From positions 1 to 45,282 of the forward strand of contig NZ_JAEFCF010000044.1 of NCBI RefSeq assembly GCF_016405985.1: a stretch of 45,282 nt of DNA. Reading direction: 5' to 3'. The stretch comes from Paracoccus sp. IB05 (GTDB lineage Bacteria > Pseudomonadota > Alphaproteobacteria > Rhodobacterales > Rhodobacteraceae). The position numbers were made by a program, and so were the translations under genes. This document shows positions 1 to 8,803 of the stretch, one piece after another. Numbering within the stretch: the stretch's first letter is position 1; every line of letters starts with the position of its first letter. The notes below the pieces were generated by a model, which worked only from the letters and a program-made list of their open reading frames with translations, did not search any database and was not told the origin of the DNA.

Positions 1-117
1 ATGATCGAAGAGGCCGGAAAGAGGGAAAGACTGAGCCCTGTGCGCTCATGACGACGGGAAAATCCGACAACAATCCCGACGAAAGGCAGGAAGGCAGCGC
101 CATGATCGCCACAAGGA

Positions 118-134
118 TTGATAACAGTTATCAA
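118..134. promoter_or_regulatory. Palindromic operator of the first parDE pair
   Basis: TTGATAA-N3-TTATCAA, a perfect 7-bp inverted repeat with a 3-bp spacer, ends 37 bp before the antitoxin start at 172. The same arms and spacer occur before the second parDE pair at 12261-12277, at almost the same distance from the start. ParD-type antitoxins usually repress their own promoter through such palindromes, so this is probably the autoregulatory site. The function is inferred from position and repetition. Confidence 0.75.
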
Positions 135-171
135 GCGTGGCATTGTGAAACCAGCAATAGCGGAGGTCGAG

Positions 172-429
172 ATGATCAGTGCCGATCTGGGAACACAGCT
201 CGAGAGCTTCGTGGCGAAGCTGGTCGAAACCGGCCGCTACAATTCCAAGAGCGAGGTCCTGCGCGAAGGCATCCGCCTGATCCAGGAACGCGAAGCCCGC
301 CTTGCCGTGCTGGACCAGGCTTTAGCCCGGGGGCTCGCAGATGCTGATTCCGGGCGGGTCAAACCGGCCGGCGACGTATTCGCGCAGCTCGAGGCAAAGT
401 ATCAAGCGATGGGCACACCTGCGAAATGA
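172..429 (+). CDS. parD: ParD-type antitoxin, type II toxin-antitoxin
   Basis: Eighty-five residue antitoxin. The N-terminal half has the ribbon-helix-helix pattern of ParD/CopG proteins (MISADLG, then GRYNSKSEVLREGIRL), which would bind DNA as a dimer; the C-terminal tail, rich in charge and alanine, would wrap the ParE toxin. The start at 172 is chosen over an upstream TTG at 118 because GGAGG at 162-166 precedes it at good spacing and because the paralogue at 11965-12222 begins with the same MISADLG. The stop overlaps the parE start in ATGA (426-429), the usual coupling of antitoxin to toxin. It is very similar to the second ParD in this window over the first 55 residues and diverges in the toxin-binding tail, which suggests related DNA specificity but possibly separate toxin partners. 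Confidence 0.9.
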   Translation: MISADLGTQLESFVAKLVETGRYNSKSEVLREGIRLIQEREARLAVLDQALARGLADADSGRVKPAGDVFAQLEAKYQAMGTPAK

Positions 430-725
430 TCGTCGAGATCACCGCCGAGGCCGAAGCGGACCTGGAGGCCATCGGCGATTACATCGCACGGGACAATCCC
501 GCCCGCGCGGTCAGCTTTGTCCGCGAACTCGGGCGCAGTTGCATGGATCTGGCTGACTTCCCCGAGGCCTGGCCGGTCATCCCACGATATGAGACACAAG
601 ACATCCGGCGCCGCGTGCACGGGCGCTACCTGATTTTCTACCAGATCCGCAGGGATAAGGCGACAGTGCTTCATGTCCTGAGCGGCGCGATGGACGTTGA
701 CGCGGTCCTGTTCCCGCAAGGCTGA
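426..725 (+). CDS. parE: ParE-type toxin, RelE/ParE superfamily
   Basis: Ninety-nine residue basic protein with the RelE/ParE layout: an N-terminal two-helix hairpin (AEADLEAIGDYIARDNPARA), then the conserved strand run RRVHGRYLIFYQI and a C-terminal HVLSGAMDVDAVL. ParE toxins usually poison DNA gyrase, whereas RelE relatives cut mRNA on the ribosome; the RVHGRYLIFY motif fits ParE, but the target cannot be read from sequence. Translation is coupled to parD through ATGA. By my count 67 of 99 residues match the second ParE of this window (11669-11968). The pair sits at the end of a plasmid-like backbone, where such modules commonly stabilise the replicon. The SEC-C gene ends 3 bp downstream on the other strand. 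Confidence 0.9.
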   Translation: MIVEITAEAEADLEAIGDYIARDNPARAVSFVRELGRSCMDLADFPEAWPVIPRYETQDIRRRVHGRYLIFYQIRRDKATVLHVLSGAMDVDAVLFPQG

Positions 726-727
726 GG

Positions 728-1468
728 TCAGTGAACAGCGCCGCAGCATTTCTTGTACTTGCGCCCTGAACCGCAGCTGCACGCATCATTGCGACCGGGC
801 TTCGATGCCGCTGAGGGCGCAGCAGTCAGATTGGCGGCCAGCGGCAGACCGGGCATGGATTTCGCCGTATGCGCCTTGGCGAAGGCGTTCAGATCCTCGA
901 CCATATCGGGGATCAGATCATGGGCCTCGCGCGACAATTTCGTAGCCTTCCAGCCTTTCCCTTCGGCGAACCCGGTCGAGATACGCGAGAGTTTGCCTGC
1001 GAGATTCAGCGCCTTCTTCGCCCGCCGGTCCTTGCTGTCCTCAATCAGATCCCAGGCGTCAGGCCGCAGTCGCATCGCCGCGACGAAACCCATCATCCAG
1101 AACTCCCAGATAATGTCCCCGTTGCGCTGATCCTCGTCGAGGACAGGGAAATACTCCCCCGGGATCATCAGCATTCCGGCGACACGGTTGTAATGCGCCA
1201 TGATGAGATCGAGAGACGCCTGAAGCTCTTCGGCGCTGTCGAACTCAGGCGGGCCGCCAGTCCCCCAGACCTTGGCAAGCCAGACAGACGGCGAAATCAT
1301 TTCCGGACAGGTGATGAGACCCGCACAAAAACCATCGAATTCGGCGAGGATCATCGGATCGTTGTCTTCGGGCAATGCCGAAAGCACCGCATCGAGGCGA
1401 TCAAGGTCTTCATCGCTATGCCAAAGTGTAATCGTCATGCTGAGCCTGCCGTCAGGGAGTACGTTCAT
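728..1468 (-). CDS. YecA/UPF0149-like protein with C-terminal SEC-C zinc motif
   Basis: A 246-residue protein. The body resembles the UPF0149/YecA fold (LAEFDGFCAGLITCPEMISP at about 42-60, a region typical of these all-helical proteins). It ends in a SEC-C metal-binding motif, CxC-x8-CC with C230, C232, C241 and C242, as in the zinc tail of SecA and YecA. Such proteins bind zinc or iron and may contact ribosomes or the Sec system, but the role of plasmid-borne copies is unknown. The frame stays open to 1801, but AGGAAAG precedes the ATG at 1468 at proper distance and the upstream extension has the composition of a GC-rich shadow. It is the last gene of the minus-strand backbone set that begins with the helicase gene. 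Confidence 0.85.
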   Translation of the reverse strand: MNVLPDGRLSMTITLWHSDEDLDRLDAVLSALPEDNDPMILAEFDGFCAGLITCPEMISPSVWLAKVWGTGGPPEFDSAEELQASLDLIMAHYNRVAGMLMIPGEYFPVLDEDQRNGDIIWEFWMMGFVAAMRLRPDAWDLIEDSKDRRAKKALNLAGKLSRISTGFAEGKGWKATKLSREAHDLIPDMVEDLNAFAKAHTAKSMPGLPLAANLTAAPSAASKPGRNDACSCGSGRKYKKCCGAVH

Positions 1469-1547
1469 GTCTTTCCTATACGGGTTCGCTTTGCTGCAAA
1501 ACACCCGGCCGCAGGTCTGAGCCGTCGGAACCCGTATGGGGTGGCGC

Positions 1548-2474
1548 TCACGCGCCACCCTTTGCCATGCGGTAGACCGGGATGCCCATCTTGCGGGCCT
1601 TGTCAGCGAGATTTTCCTGAATGCCGGTGCCGGGAAAGATGATGACGCCGATCGGCAGGCAGTCGAGCATCTGGTCATTGCGCTTGAAGGGGGCCGCCTT
1701 GGCGTGTGTCGTCCAGTCGGGCTTGAAGGCGACCTGCGGCACCTTGCGGTTGCTGGCCCAGGTGGCGGCGATGCGCTCGGCGCCCTTCGGGCTGCCACCA
1801 TGCATCAAGACCATGTCCGGATGCTTGGCGTGGATCTGATCGAGACGGTCCCAAATCGTGCGGTGATCGGTGGTATCCCCACCCGAGAAGGCAACCTTCG
1901 GCCCCGGCGGCACCAGCATCTCGGTTTCCGCGATCTTTTTGGCGGCGAGGAAATCGCGACTGTCGATCATCGCGGCTGTCAGATGGCGATGGTTGGTGCG
2001 TGATCCCGAACGCGGGGCCCAATGGGTGCCGGTCACGCGCAGGAAGATGTCGGCGGCGGTTTCGCGGAAGAGTTCCAGGCTCTCGCGGCGTTCGATCAGA
2101 TTGCCGCCGATGCCGATCAGGCTCTCGAGCTGGACGGATTTAACTTCGCTGCCATCCTGCTCGCGCTGAAGGCGTTTCTGCGCCTGCTCGTTGTCATCCA
2201 GTTTACGCTCGATCCGCTCGGCGGCGCGGTGGAAGGTGTTGACGGTCGACCAAAGGATTTCGTCGAGGTCGAAATCGAGGCTGGTATCGGCCATGGTAGA
2301 GATGAGGGCGTCGAAGATGTCGGAGACTGCGGTCTGGATGGCCTGGTCTTCGGGGGTGGGCCGGGGATCTGCCTCGCCCTCAGCGGGACGGTAGCCATAG
2401 AGCTGCATGTCCTCGATGATATGGCCGGTCGGGGAAATGGTGTGATCGGGCTCGAAACTATCCTGGGCATACAT
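1548..2474 (-). CDS. DUF2493 (SLOG/YspA-like) nucleotide-binding protein
   Basis: About 308 residues. The C-terminal 130 residues form a Rossmann-like SLOG domain of the DUF2493/YspA type: an aspartate-histidine run (DTTDHRTIWDRLDQIHAKHP), the glycine turn MHGGSPKGAE, a helix with ATWASN, and IIFPGTGIQENLADKA near the end. SLOG domains bind nucleotide-derived ligands and are linked to stress or conflict signalling, though this plasmid subfamily has no assigned function. The N-terminal part is polar and helical with a coiled-coil-like stretch (RKLDDNEQAQKRLQREQ). The ATG at 2474 has GAAGGA eight bases upstream; an ATG at 2483 is a possible alternative. It lies between the toprim gene and the SEC-C gene in the backbone set. 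Confidence 0.85.
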   Translation of the reverse strand: MYAQDSFEPDHTISPTGHIIEDMQLYGYRPAEGEADPRPTPEDQAIQTAVSDIFDALISTMADTSLDFDLDEILWSTVNTFHRAAERIERKLDDNEQAQKRLQREQDGSEVKSVQLESLIGIGGNLIERRESLELFRETAADIFLRVTGTHWAPRSGSRTNHRHLTAAMIDSRDFLAAKKIAETEMLVPPGPKVAFSGGDTTDHRTIWDRLDQIHAKHPDMVLMHGGSPKGAERIAATWASNRKVPQVAFKPDWTTHAKAAPFKRNDQMLDCLPIGVIIFPGTGIQENLADKARKMGIPVYRMAKGGA

Positions 2475-2789
2475 GGGATGCATCCTTCGGCTTGGACCGC
2501 GACCGTCGCGGCCTTCTGGCGACGACAAGCCCACGGGGGCTCCGGCCGGGCAGCCCGCGCATTCGCGGGCCCTGATGGCAAAGCCCGGCTGATTTGCTTC
2601 GCGATGTAAAGGCGGGGCTTGCCCCGCCGACGGAAATCAGTCGGGCGCCGCCATTGCCGGGCCGGAGCGTTTGTGGGCCGCTCGCCCTCTGAGAAGGCCT
2701 CGGCGCGGTCCTCTCGCCGAAGGGGGTTGCTTCCTCTGTCTGCCCGGGCAGGAGCGCGCCCGCCCGATCACCCACCCCGTTCCGGCGGA
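2475..2789 (-). other. Hairpin-rich leader between toprim and DUF2493 genes
   Basis: No convincing gene. The 315 bases hold several strong hairpins, among them GCCCGCG-CATT-CGCGGGC near 2550-2570 and the perfect 8-bp stem at 2611-2628. The region may carry the toprim terminator and a structured leader for the DUF2493 mRNA. I recognise no known riboswitch. Confidence 0.4.
2611..2628 (-). terminator. Candidate transcription terminator
   Basis: GGCGGGGC-TT-GCCCCGCC, a perfect 8-bp stem with a 2-base loop. Read on the minus strand it is followed by TTTACAT, a weak T-run, about 160 bases after the toprim stop. A terminator or attenuator is the simplest reading. Confidence 0.4.
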
Positions 2790-3833
2790 TCAGCGAACGG
2801 TCATGAAGCGGCTGACGTCCTCGGGGGCGAGTTGCCCCCGGACCTGCGCCCGAAGTGCCTCCAGACCCGGCCCCGTTAGATCGTCGTTGAAATCCCCCAA
2901 CATGGGCGAGAGCGGGATAGCCTCGATACCGACCTCGTGTGCCCGGGCGACCAGGCTATCCCGCGCGCCGTCGCCGGCGGGATCATTGTCGCGGATGATA
3001 TAGAGCCTGCGCAGATCTGCCGGGAAGAGGATGGCTGCGAGATGTCCCGCGGAGAGAGCCGCAACCATCGGCATCTTTGGCATGATCTGACGCAGCGAGA
3101 GCACGGTCTCGATGCCCTCTCCTGCCGCCATGACATCTTGCGCCTGACCAAACCGAACCGCGTTGCCGAGCAAATCCCCCATCGCCTTGCGCGGGGACCC
3201 GAGAGGCGCTTTCCCGCTGCCATCGCGGGTGAGCCAGGTGCGGTGCACGCCGGTAAGCTTGCCGTCGAGGTCGGTGATCTTGCCGATCAGCGCGGGCCAG
3301 GTCTCGGTCGGACCCTCGCATTCCGGACGGTAGTAGCAGTCAGGGTGGAAGCGAAGATTGTCCGTGTCTCGCAAATCCGTCAGGCCACGCTTGCGCAGAT
3401 AGGTGCCGGCCAGCGTGCCCCGGATGGACCGGGACATGCGCCAGAGCCGTTCTGCAGCGTCAGGTGAACCGGAGGGTGCTGGTGCCGATCTGAGCCTTTT
3501 CGGCTCCGGTGCCGGTTCCAGCTGCGGCAGGCTGAGGAACCGCCGGGCCTCCTCGGCGACATCGGCGAAGTTGCTGAGGCCGAGGGTTTCGCGGATCACA
3601 TCTAGCAGGTCGCCATGCTCGCCGCTCTGGCCATCGGTCCACTTACCTGCTGCCCCCTTGCCCGAGGCTGGCCCGGTGAGGCGGACGAACATCGACCGCC
3701 CCGGTTCATTGCGCACATCGCCGACCTGCCAATAGTTGCCCTGTTTGCGGCCATTCGACAGATAGTGCCGGCACACCGCCTCGGCCTGTTGGCCGAGACG
3801 CTGCGACAGATCGGCGGCATCAATGCGAGCCAT
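2790..3833 (-). CDS. Toprim-domain protein, plasmid primase-like (DUF7146 type)
   Basis: A 347-residue protein. The N-terminal region (about 30-95, with NYWQVGDVRNEPGRSMFVRL and GGKWTD-like turns) resembles the DUF7146/primase zinc-region substitute of plasmid toprim proteins. Residues about 235-320 form a toprim domain: the glutamate in GEGIET (E239) and the acidic pair in RDNDPAG (D282, D284), which bind metal in primases and topoisomerases. Such proteins are common beside helicase genes on alphaproteobacterial plasmids and ICEs; a role in primer synthesis or DNA processing is inferred. The ATG at 3833 shares its T with the TAA of the upstream helicase gene, giving a one-base overlap and probable translational coupling. 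The open frame continues upstream to 3941, but that part lies inside the helicase coding sequence. Confidence 0.88.
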   Translation of the reverse strand: MARIDAADLSQRLGQQAEAVCRHYLSNGRKQGNYWQVGDVRNEPGRSMFVRLTGPASGKGAAGKWTDGQSGEHGDLLDVIRETLGLSNFADVAEEARRFLSLPQLEPAPEPKRLRSAPAPSGSPDAAERLWRMSRSIRGTLAGTYLRKRGLTDLRDTDNLRFHPDCYYRPECEGPTETWPALIGKITDLDGKLTGVHRTWLTRDGSGKAPLGSPRKAMGDLLGNAVRFGQAQDVMAAGEGIETVLSLRQIMPKMPMVAALSAGHLAAILFPADLRRLYIIRDNDPAGDGARDSLVARAHEVGIEAIPLSPMLGDFNDDLTGPGLEALRAQVRGQLAPEDVSRFMTVR

Positions 3834-6800
3834 TACGACGCCTCGCGCTCGGTGATGCGTCTGATCGGATAGACCGCCAGCAGCTTGCCAAGGATCGCGG
3901 CACCATTCGCACCCACCGGCACGAAGAAACGCAGCTTCCAAGAGATGATCTCGCTGAAGAGCCCCCAGGCCCGAAGCCGCTCCCGCATCGCTTCCGAAAA
4001 GCCGGTCAGTTCGATCCGGTTCGCGCCCATTATGCGTGACCGGCGCAGTTGCAGGCCCTCGGCAAGATCGAGGACGGTCCGTCCGTCGAGCAATGCCGCA
4101 TAGGCCTGCTCCGGCGTCAGGCTCGACGCCCCGCTTGCGGTGGCGTTCGCGGCCCAGGCGGGCGAAACCCGGCGGCCGATGATCCGCTCGCCGTCATCGG
4201 TCTGCAGGCGATAGACGCGGGTCTCATCTTGCGGCAGGCGCTTCCAGACCGGCAAAAGCAATCCCGAGACCACATGCAGCGTGGCATCCGAGAATTCCGG
4301 CACATCGGCGACCTCGGCCCGCCATGCGGCCGCGAAGGTCTTTTTGTCAGTCTCAACCCAAAGCGTGTCACTCATCATCCTGATGGACATGCTGAAGGCT
4401 TCCATCGGACGGATCAAGCGCACACGGCGCTCGATCTCGCCATCGTCAAGCATGATCGAGGTCGTTGGCACCTGCACGGCCGCACGCCCCGAGCGGCTGT
4501 TGACCAGCAGCACGGCCCGTGGATCGTCCAACTCGTTGAGCGCGGCATCGAGCAGCAGGGGCGTGTTCCGCCGTCGCTCGGTGATGGTCAGGAGCCGGGT
4601 CTCAGCTCCGGTGCCGGGATGGGAGTAGATTACCTGCCGGTCGGTTACGGTGAAGCTTTCGGCCTTCAGCGTCTCGAGGCCCAGATCATAAATGCCGGCC
4701 GCCATCGCGCCCTCGACCTTCGCCTCCAGCAGCTGCTCGAAAGCAGTGAAGAGAATGCCTTGCAATTCGATGGTCAGCGCCAGCAGACGGTTGAGGAAGG
4801 TGGTGATCGGCGGCAATTCGTCCTTGATGCCGTTTGAGTCCATCAGCTTCAGGCCGGTGGCGGATTCAAACCGTTCCAGCGAGCAGCCCTCGACCCTGCC
4901 GCGTACCAGCAGAAGGTAGAGCTGACGCAGAGCCGCCCGGGCATAGGGGCTTTCAAGATTGTCCTCGGGGCGGAACAGCCCCTGCCCGCCGGTCTGGCGC
5001 TGACCGCGGGTGATCGCCCCGAGCGTGTCAAGGCGGCGCGCGATGGTGCTGAGGAACCGCTTTTCCGCTTTCACATCGGTGGCAATCGGCCGGAACAGGG
5101 GCGGCTGCGCCTGGTTCGTGCGATTGGTGCGGCCAAGGCCCTGGATGGCGGTGTCGGCCTTCCAGCCTGGCTCCAGCAGATAATGCACGCGCAGGCGCTG
5201 GTTCCGCGCCGAGAGTTCGGCGTGATAGCTGCGCCCGGTGCCGCCCGCGTCTGAGAAGACGAGGATGCGTTTGCCGTCATCCATGAAGGCCTGAGTCTCG
5301 GCGAGGTTGGCCGAGGGTGCGCGGTTCTCGACCGCCAGCCGCGCCGCCGGGCCTTCGCCCTTGCGGATGATCCGACGCGAGCGTCCCGTAACCTCGGCCA
5401 CCTTATCGGTGCCAAAGTGCTGCACGATCTGATCGAGTGCCCCCGGCACCGGCGGCAGGCCGGCCAGATGCTCGATCATAGCGTCCCGCCGGGAAACCGC
5501 CTCGCGGCTTTCAACGGGCTGGCCATCCCGGAACACGGGCCGCGAGGTAACATTGCCCTCGCCATCGCTGAACGGCTCATAGAGCTGCACCGGGAAGGAA
5601 TGCTGCAGGTAGCTCATGACATATTCGCGCGGAGACAAGTCCGTGTTCAGATCGTTCCATTCCTCGGTCGGGATCTCTGCCAGCCGCCGTTCCATCAGCG
5701 CCTCGCCGGTCGAGACGATCTGGATCACAGCGGCATGGCCCGCCTCCAGATCCTCGGCGATCGAGCGCAGCAGGGTCGGAGTTTTCATCGAGGTCAGCAG
5801 ATGGCCGAAAAAGCGCTGCTTGGTGCTCTCGAAGGTCGAGCGCGCCGCAGATTTCGCCTGCCGGTTCAGCGTGCCGTCCGAACCGGTGATGTTCGCCGCC
5901 TCCATCGCCGCATCGAGGTTGTTGTGGATGACGGCGAAGGCCCCGGCATAGGAATCATAGATCCGGCGCTGTTCTGGTGTCAGCTGGTGCTCGATCAACT
6001 CGTATTCGACCCCGTCATAGGAGAGCGAGCGCGCGGTATAGAGGCCTAGCGAGCGCAGATCGCGCGCCAGGACCTCCATCGCTGCCACGCCGCCGGCCTC
6101 GATCGCCTCGACGAACTCGGCCCGGGTGGCAAACGGGAAATCTTCTCCGCCCCAAAGGCCAAGGCGCTGCGCGTAAGCGAGGTTGTTCACCGTCGTTGCC
6201 CCGGTGGCTGAGACATAGACCACGCGTGCGTCAGGCAATGCGTGCTGCAAGCGCAGTCCCGCCCTGCCCTGCTGCGAGGCTGCAACATCGCCACGCTCGC
6301 CCTTGCCGCCGGCAGCGTTCTGCATGGCGTGGCTCTCATCAAAGATGATCACCCCGTCGAAATCCGCCCCGAGCCAGTCCACGATCTGGCGCACACGCGA
6401 GACCTTTTCGCCCCGGTCGTCGGAGCGCAGCGTGGCATAGGTGGTGAAGAGGATGCCTTCCGACAGTGTGATCGTCTTTCCTTGCGCATAGCGGGAAAGC
6501 GGCGTGATCAAGAGTTTCTCCTGCCCGAGGGCCGACCAGTCGCGCTGCGCATCCTCGATCAGCTTGTCGGATTTGGAGATCCAGAGCGCCTTGCGGCGCC
6601 CGCGCAGCCAGTTGTCGAGAATGATCCCCGCCGATTGCCGACCCTTCCCCGCACCGGTGCCATCGCCAAGCATGAAGCCCCGGCGGAAGCGGACAGCGCC
6701 GGTAGCACCCGCTGCCGCAGCGCTGACCGTGTCCAGGGTCTCGTCCAGCGTCCAGGAGCCAGCGAGGTGATCGCTGTGCGCCTCGCCGGCATGGATCACC

Positions 6801-8167
6801 GTCTCGAGCTGCGCGTCGGAGAGGCGGGCGCAGATGTCAGCGGGGAGCATGGGCCGATAGGAGGGACGGGGTGGCGCGACCGAGGCCATGGCAGCGGATT
6901 GCACGAGTTTGGTCGGATGCGGGGCCGCGTCTGGAATCCGGATCACCTGGAGGGCGTATTCTTCATAGATCGCGTCCGAGAGCCGCGCGGCTTCAGGCGG
7001 CGTCCAGTCCAGCGTCTCATAGGCGAGTTCGATGGCATTGGGACTGGTCGACGTGAGCCTAGCAGGCTGGGCTGCACCGGCGCGAGCAAGGTAGGTGCGC
7101 ACCGTGCGGCCGGCGGCCGGTGCTGTCGGTGCCGGTGGCCGGGGCAGATCGACCACGCAGCGCGGCGGCACCTGGGCTGTGATCCAACCGAGCAGGGTCG
7201 CAACATCAGGGGTGATGCCCGAAGAAGCCGGGAAGGAGGAAGGATCCTCGGCCGGGAGCTTGTCGATCACCGTCAGCCGCGTGTCGAAACTGGTGCCATG
7301 CTTTGCATAGACGGCACCGTCCACGGCCGCCGTGAAGACCACACGGCCATGCTCTTGCAGCCGGATGAAGGCATCGCGCCAGGCCGGTGCTTCGGGGCCG
7401 AAACCCGCACCGGTGATGGTCACCAGCCGTCCGCCGGGGGCGAGCCGCGCCAGAGCGGAAGCGATATGGCGGCAAGCGGCATCACCCACGCGGGTGGTCA
7501 CATTGGCCAGCGCCGAGAACGGCGGATTCATCAGCACAACTGACGGCACTACCCCGGCATCAAGGTGGTCGTGGATCTGCGCGGCATCGAACCGGGTGAC
7601 AGGCAGGGCCGGAAAGAGGGCGGCAAGGAGATCCGCGCGGGTATCGGCCAGTTCGTTCAGCGCGAGACTGCCGCCGGCGATGTCGACGAGGATTGCCATC
7701 AGGCCGGTGCCGGCCGAAGGCTCGAGCACCACATCCGCAGGCGTGATTGCCGCAGCGGTGACTGCCGCAATCCCGAGCGGAAGCGGCGTGCTGAACTGTT
7801 GCAGTGCCTGGCTTTCCTCGGAGCGCCTCGTATGGCTCGGCAGCAAGCCAGCGATCTTCGTCAGCGCCGCGAGGCGCGCCTCGGGCGCTCCCGCCTTGCG
7901 GTACAGCGCGCGGCCGAACTTGCGCAGAAACAGAACCGTGGCGACCTCACAGGCCTCGTAGGCGTCTTTCCAACCCCAGAGGCCGGAGGCATCAGATGCG
8001 CCGAAAGCGGTTTCCATGGCACCGCGCAGCATCGTGCTGTCGATGCGCTGGCCGCGTTCGAGATGCGGGAGAAGCGCCTGCGCTGCAGCCAGAATGCAGG
8101 GCGCGGACAGAACAGGAGTGCGCGCGACCGGCGCTTGCGCCGTGGTCGCGGGGGACAGGTCGTTCAT
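3833..8167 (-). CDS. Strawberry-notch-type methyltransferase-helicase fusion
   Basis: A 1444-residue protein with two enzymatic parts. Residues about 120-310 form a class I methyltransferase: EPSAGTG (149-155) binds S-adenosylmethionine, and NPPF (214-217) is the catalytic motif of N6-adenine or N4-cytosine DNA methylases. From about 430 follows a superfamily 2 helicase of the bacterial Strawberry-notch group: Walker A GDGTGAGKGR (501-510), DESH (610-613), SATGATT (653-659), then FSDAGGTGRS (971-980) and QGLGRTNRTNQ (1009-1019) in the C-terminal RecA lobe. About 350 further residues to the C-terminus carry no motif I can name. These giant proteins are typical of conjugative plasmids and ICEs, where they may modify or protect incoming DNA; this is inference. 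GAGGA before the ATG supports the start. The next gene is coupled through TAATG. Confidence 0.93.
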   Translation of the reverse strand: MNDLSPATTAQAPVARTPVLSAPCILAAAQALLPHLERGQRIDSTMLRGAMETAFGASDASGLWGWKDAYEACEVATVLFLRKFGRALYRKAGAPEARLAALTKIAGLLPSHTRRSEESQALQQFSTPLPLGIAAVTAAAITPADVVLEPSAGTGLMAILVDIAGGSLALNELADTRADLLAALFPALPVTRFDAAQIHDHLDAGVVPSVVLMNPPFSALANVTTRVGDAACRHIASALARLAPGGRLVTITGAGFGPEAPAWRDAFIRLQEHGRVVFTAAVDGAVYAKHGTSFDTRLTVIDKLPAEDPSSFPASSGITPDVATLLGWITAQVPPRCVVDLPRPPAPTAPAAGRTVRTYLARAGAAQPARLTSTSPNAIELAYETLDWTPPEAARLSDAIYEEYALQVIRIPDAAPHPTKLVQSAAMASVAPPRPSYRPMLPADICARLSDAQLETVIHAGEAHSDHLAGSWTLDETLDTVSAAAAGATGAVRFRRGFMLGDGTGAGKGRQSAGIILDNWLRGRRKALWISKSDKLIEDAQRDWSALGQEKLLITPLSRYAQGKTITLSEGILFTTYATLRSDDRGEKVSRVRQIVDWLGADFDGVIIFDESHAMQNAAGGKGERGDVAASQQGRAGLRLQHALPDARVVYVSATGATTVNNLAYAQRLGLWGGEDFPFATRAEFVEAIEAGGVAAMEVLARDLRSLGLYTARSLSYDGVEYELIEHQLTPEQRRIYDSYAGAFAVIHNNLDAAMEAANITGSDGTLNRQAKSAARSTFESTKQRFFGHLLTSMKTPTLLRSIAEDLEAGHAAVIQIVSTGEALMERRLAEIPTEEWNDLNTDLSPREYVMSYLQHSFPVQLYEPFSDGEGNVTSRPVFRDGQPVESREAVSRRDAMIEHLAGLPPVPGALDQIVQHFGTDKVAEVTGRSRRIIRKGEGPAARLAVENRAPSANLAETQAFMDDGKRILVFSDAGGTGRSYHAELSARNQRLRVHYLLEPGWKADTAIQGLGRTNRTNQAQPPLFRPIATDVKAEKRFLSTIARRLDTLGAITRGQRQTGGQGLFRPEDNLESPYARAALRQLYLLLVRGRVEGCSLERFESATGLKLMDSNGIKDELPPITTFLNRLLALTIELQGILFTAFEQLLEAKVEGAMAAGIYDLGLETLKAESFTVTDRQVIYSHPGTGAETRLLTITERRRNTPLLLDAALNELDDPRAVLLVNSRSGRAAVQVPTTSIMLDDGEIERRVRLIRPMEAFSMSIRMMSDTLWVETDKKTFAAAWRAEVADVPEFSDATLHVVSGLLLPVWKRLPQDETRVYRLQTDDGERIIGRRVSPAWAANATASGASSLTPEQAYAALLDGRTVLDLAEGLQLRRSRIMGANRIELTGFSEAMRERLRAWGLFSEIISWKLRFFVPVGANGAAILGKLLAVYPIRRITEREAS

Positions 8168-8471
8168 CGGGAAGATCCTCGGGAGAGCAGAGCGCGGGAC
8201 GGCCCCGGACAGCGCTCTCTCTCAACCGCCCGGAACCTGCCCGTTCCGGCCCCCTCTCGACCTCTCACGCTGAGCCGGACAGGCCCGTAGCCTCGCCGCG
8301 ATCGCCGCGGCACATCACTCGGCGGACCCCGCCTCTGGCGGGTCCTGCGTCAGGGATCTATGCCCGAAAGGGGGAAGACGGCGACGCCGGCTTCCGTCCG
8401 CCAGGACCTGAGCCCGGTCCCGGCTATGCCGGGAGACGCCAAAATCCGCTCAATGCTTCAGTTGGACCACC
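8168..8471 (-). other. Upstream region of the helicase gene with hairpins
   Basis: No gene recognised. The region carries an inverted repeat CGGAAC-N6-GTTCCG near 8230-8247 and the stronger hairpin at 8324-8345. It probably contains the promoter and leader of the helicase gene, but I cannot place -35 and -10 boxes with confidence. Confidence 0.4.
8324..8345. terminator. Hairpin, possible terminator
   Basis: GGACCC and GGGTCC arms enclose an inner GCC-TCT-GGC stem, giving about nine paired bases with one bulged C. No T-run follows on either strand, so a terminator is only one possibility; a structured leader of the helicase mRNA is another. Confidence 0.35.
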
Positions 8472-8759
8472 TTATAGCACCGGGCGCTTCACCGCTGCTG
8501 AAGTACTCAGCAACATGGCATTGCTCAATGATCGCGCGACCAAAGAGGCGGCCCAAAGCTGCCGGTCGATCTCGTTTTTTACCGCGTCAGCTTCCCAATC
8601 TTGCCATGAGGGTGCATTCGGAAGGTTGGAAATATCCCACGTTATGGTCCGATCCCGCCCGCCTGTGAAACAGAGGAGAGGCGGAGCGGCGAACAGGTTC
8701 CCTAGCATGTGGGCCCGCAGGTCAGTACCGAGGAAAACTGTCGGATTGCGCCTAACCAA
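8472..8759 (-). CDS. Hypothetical 95-residue protein
   Basis: Small open frame, divergent from the GHKL ATPase gene. Its protein has a plausible composition, with a tryptophan-rich middle (DISNLPNAPSWQDWEADAVK), but no motif, signal peptide or membrane segment I recognise. It has lower GC than the backbone, like the ATPase gene beside it, so the two may have arrived together. It may equally be a chance frame or a fragment of a larger gene. Confidence 0.3.
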   Translation of the reverse strand: MVRRNPTVFLGTDLRAHMLGNLFAAPPLLCFTGGRDRTITWDISNLPNAPSWQDWEADAVKNEIDRQLWAASLVARSLSNAMLLSTSAAVKRPVL

Positions 8760-8803
8760 CTAGGAAGTCATAGTGGCGCTAAGGGCAGGTTGGAGCAAAT
8801 CAC

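Noticed and set aside
1469-1801. N-terminal extension of the SEC-C protein frame
   Set aside because: The open frame reaches 1801, but the added residues are arginine-, serine- and proline-rich, overlap the DUF2493 gene on the same strand, and a good ribosome-binding site precedes 1468.
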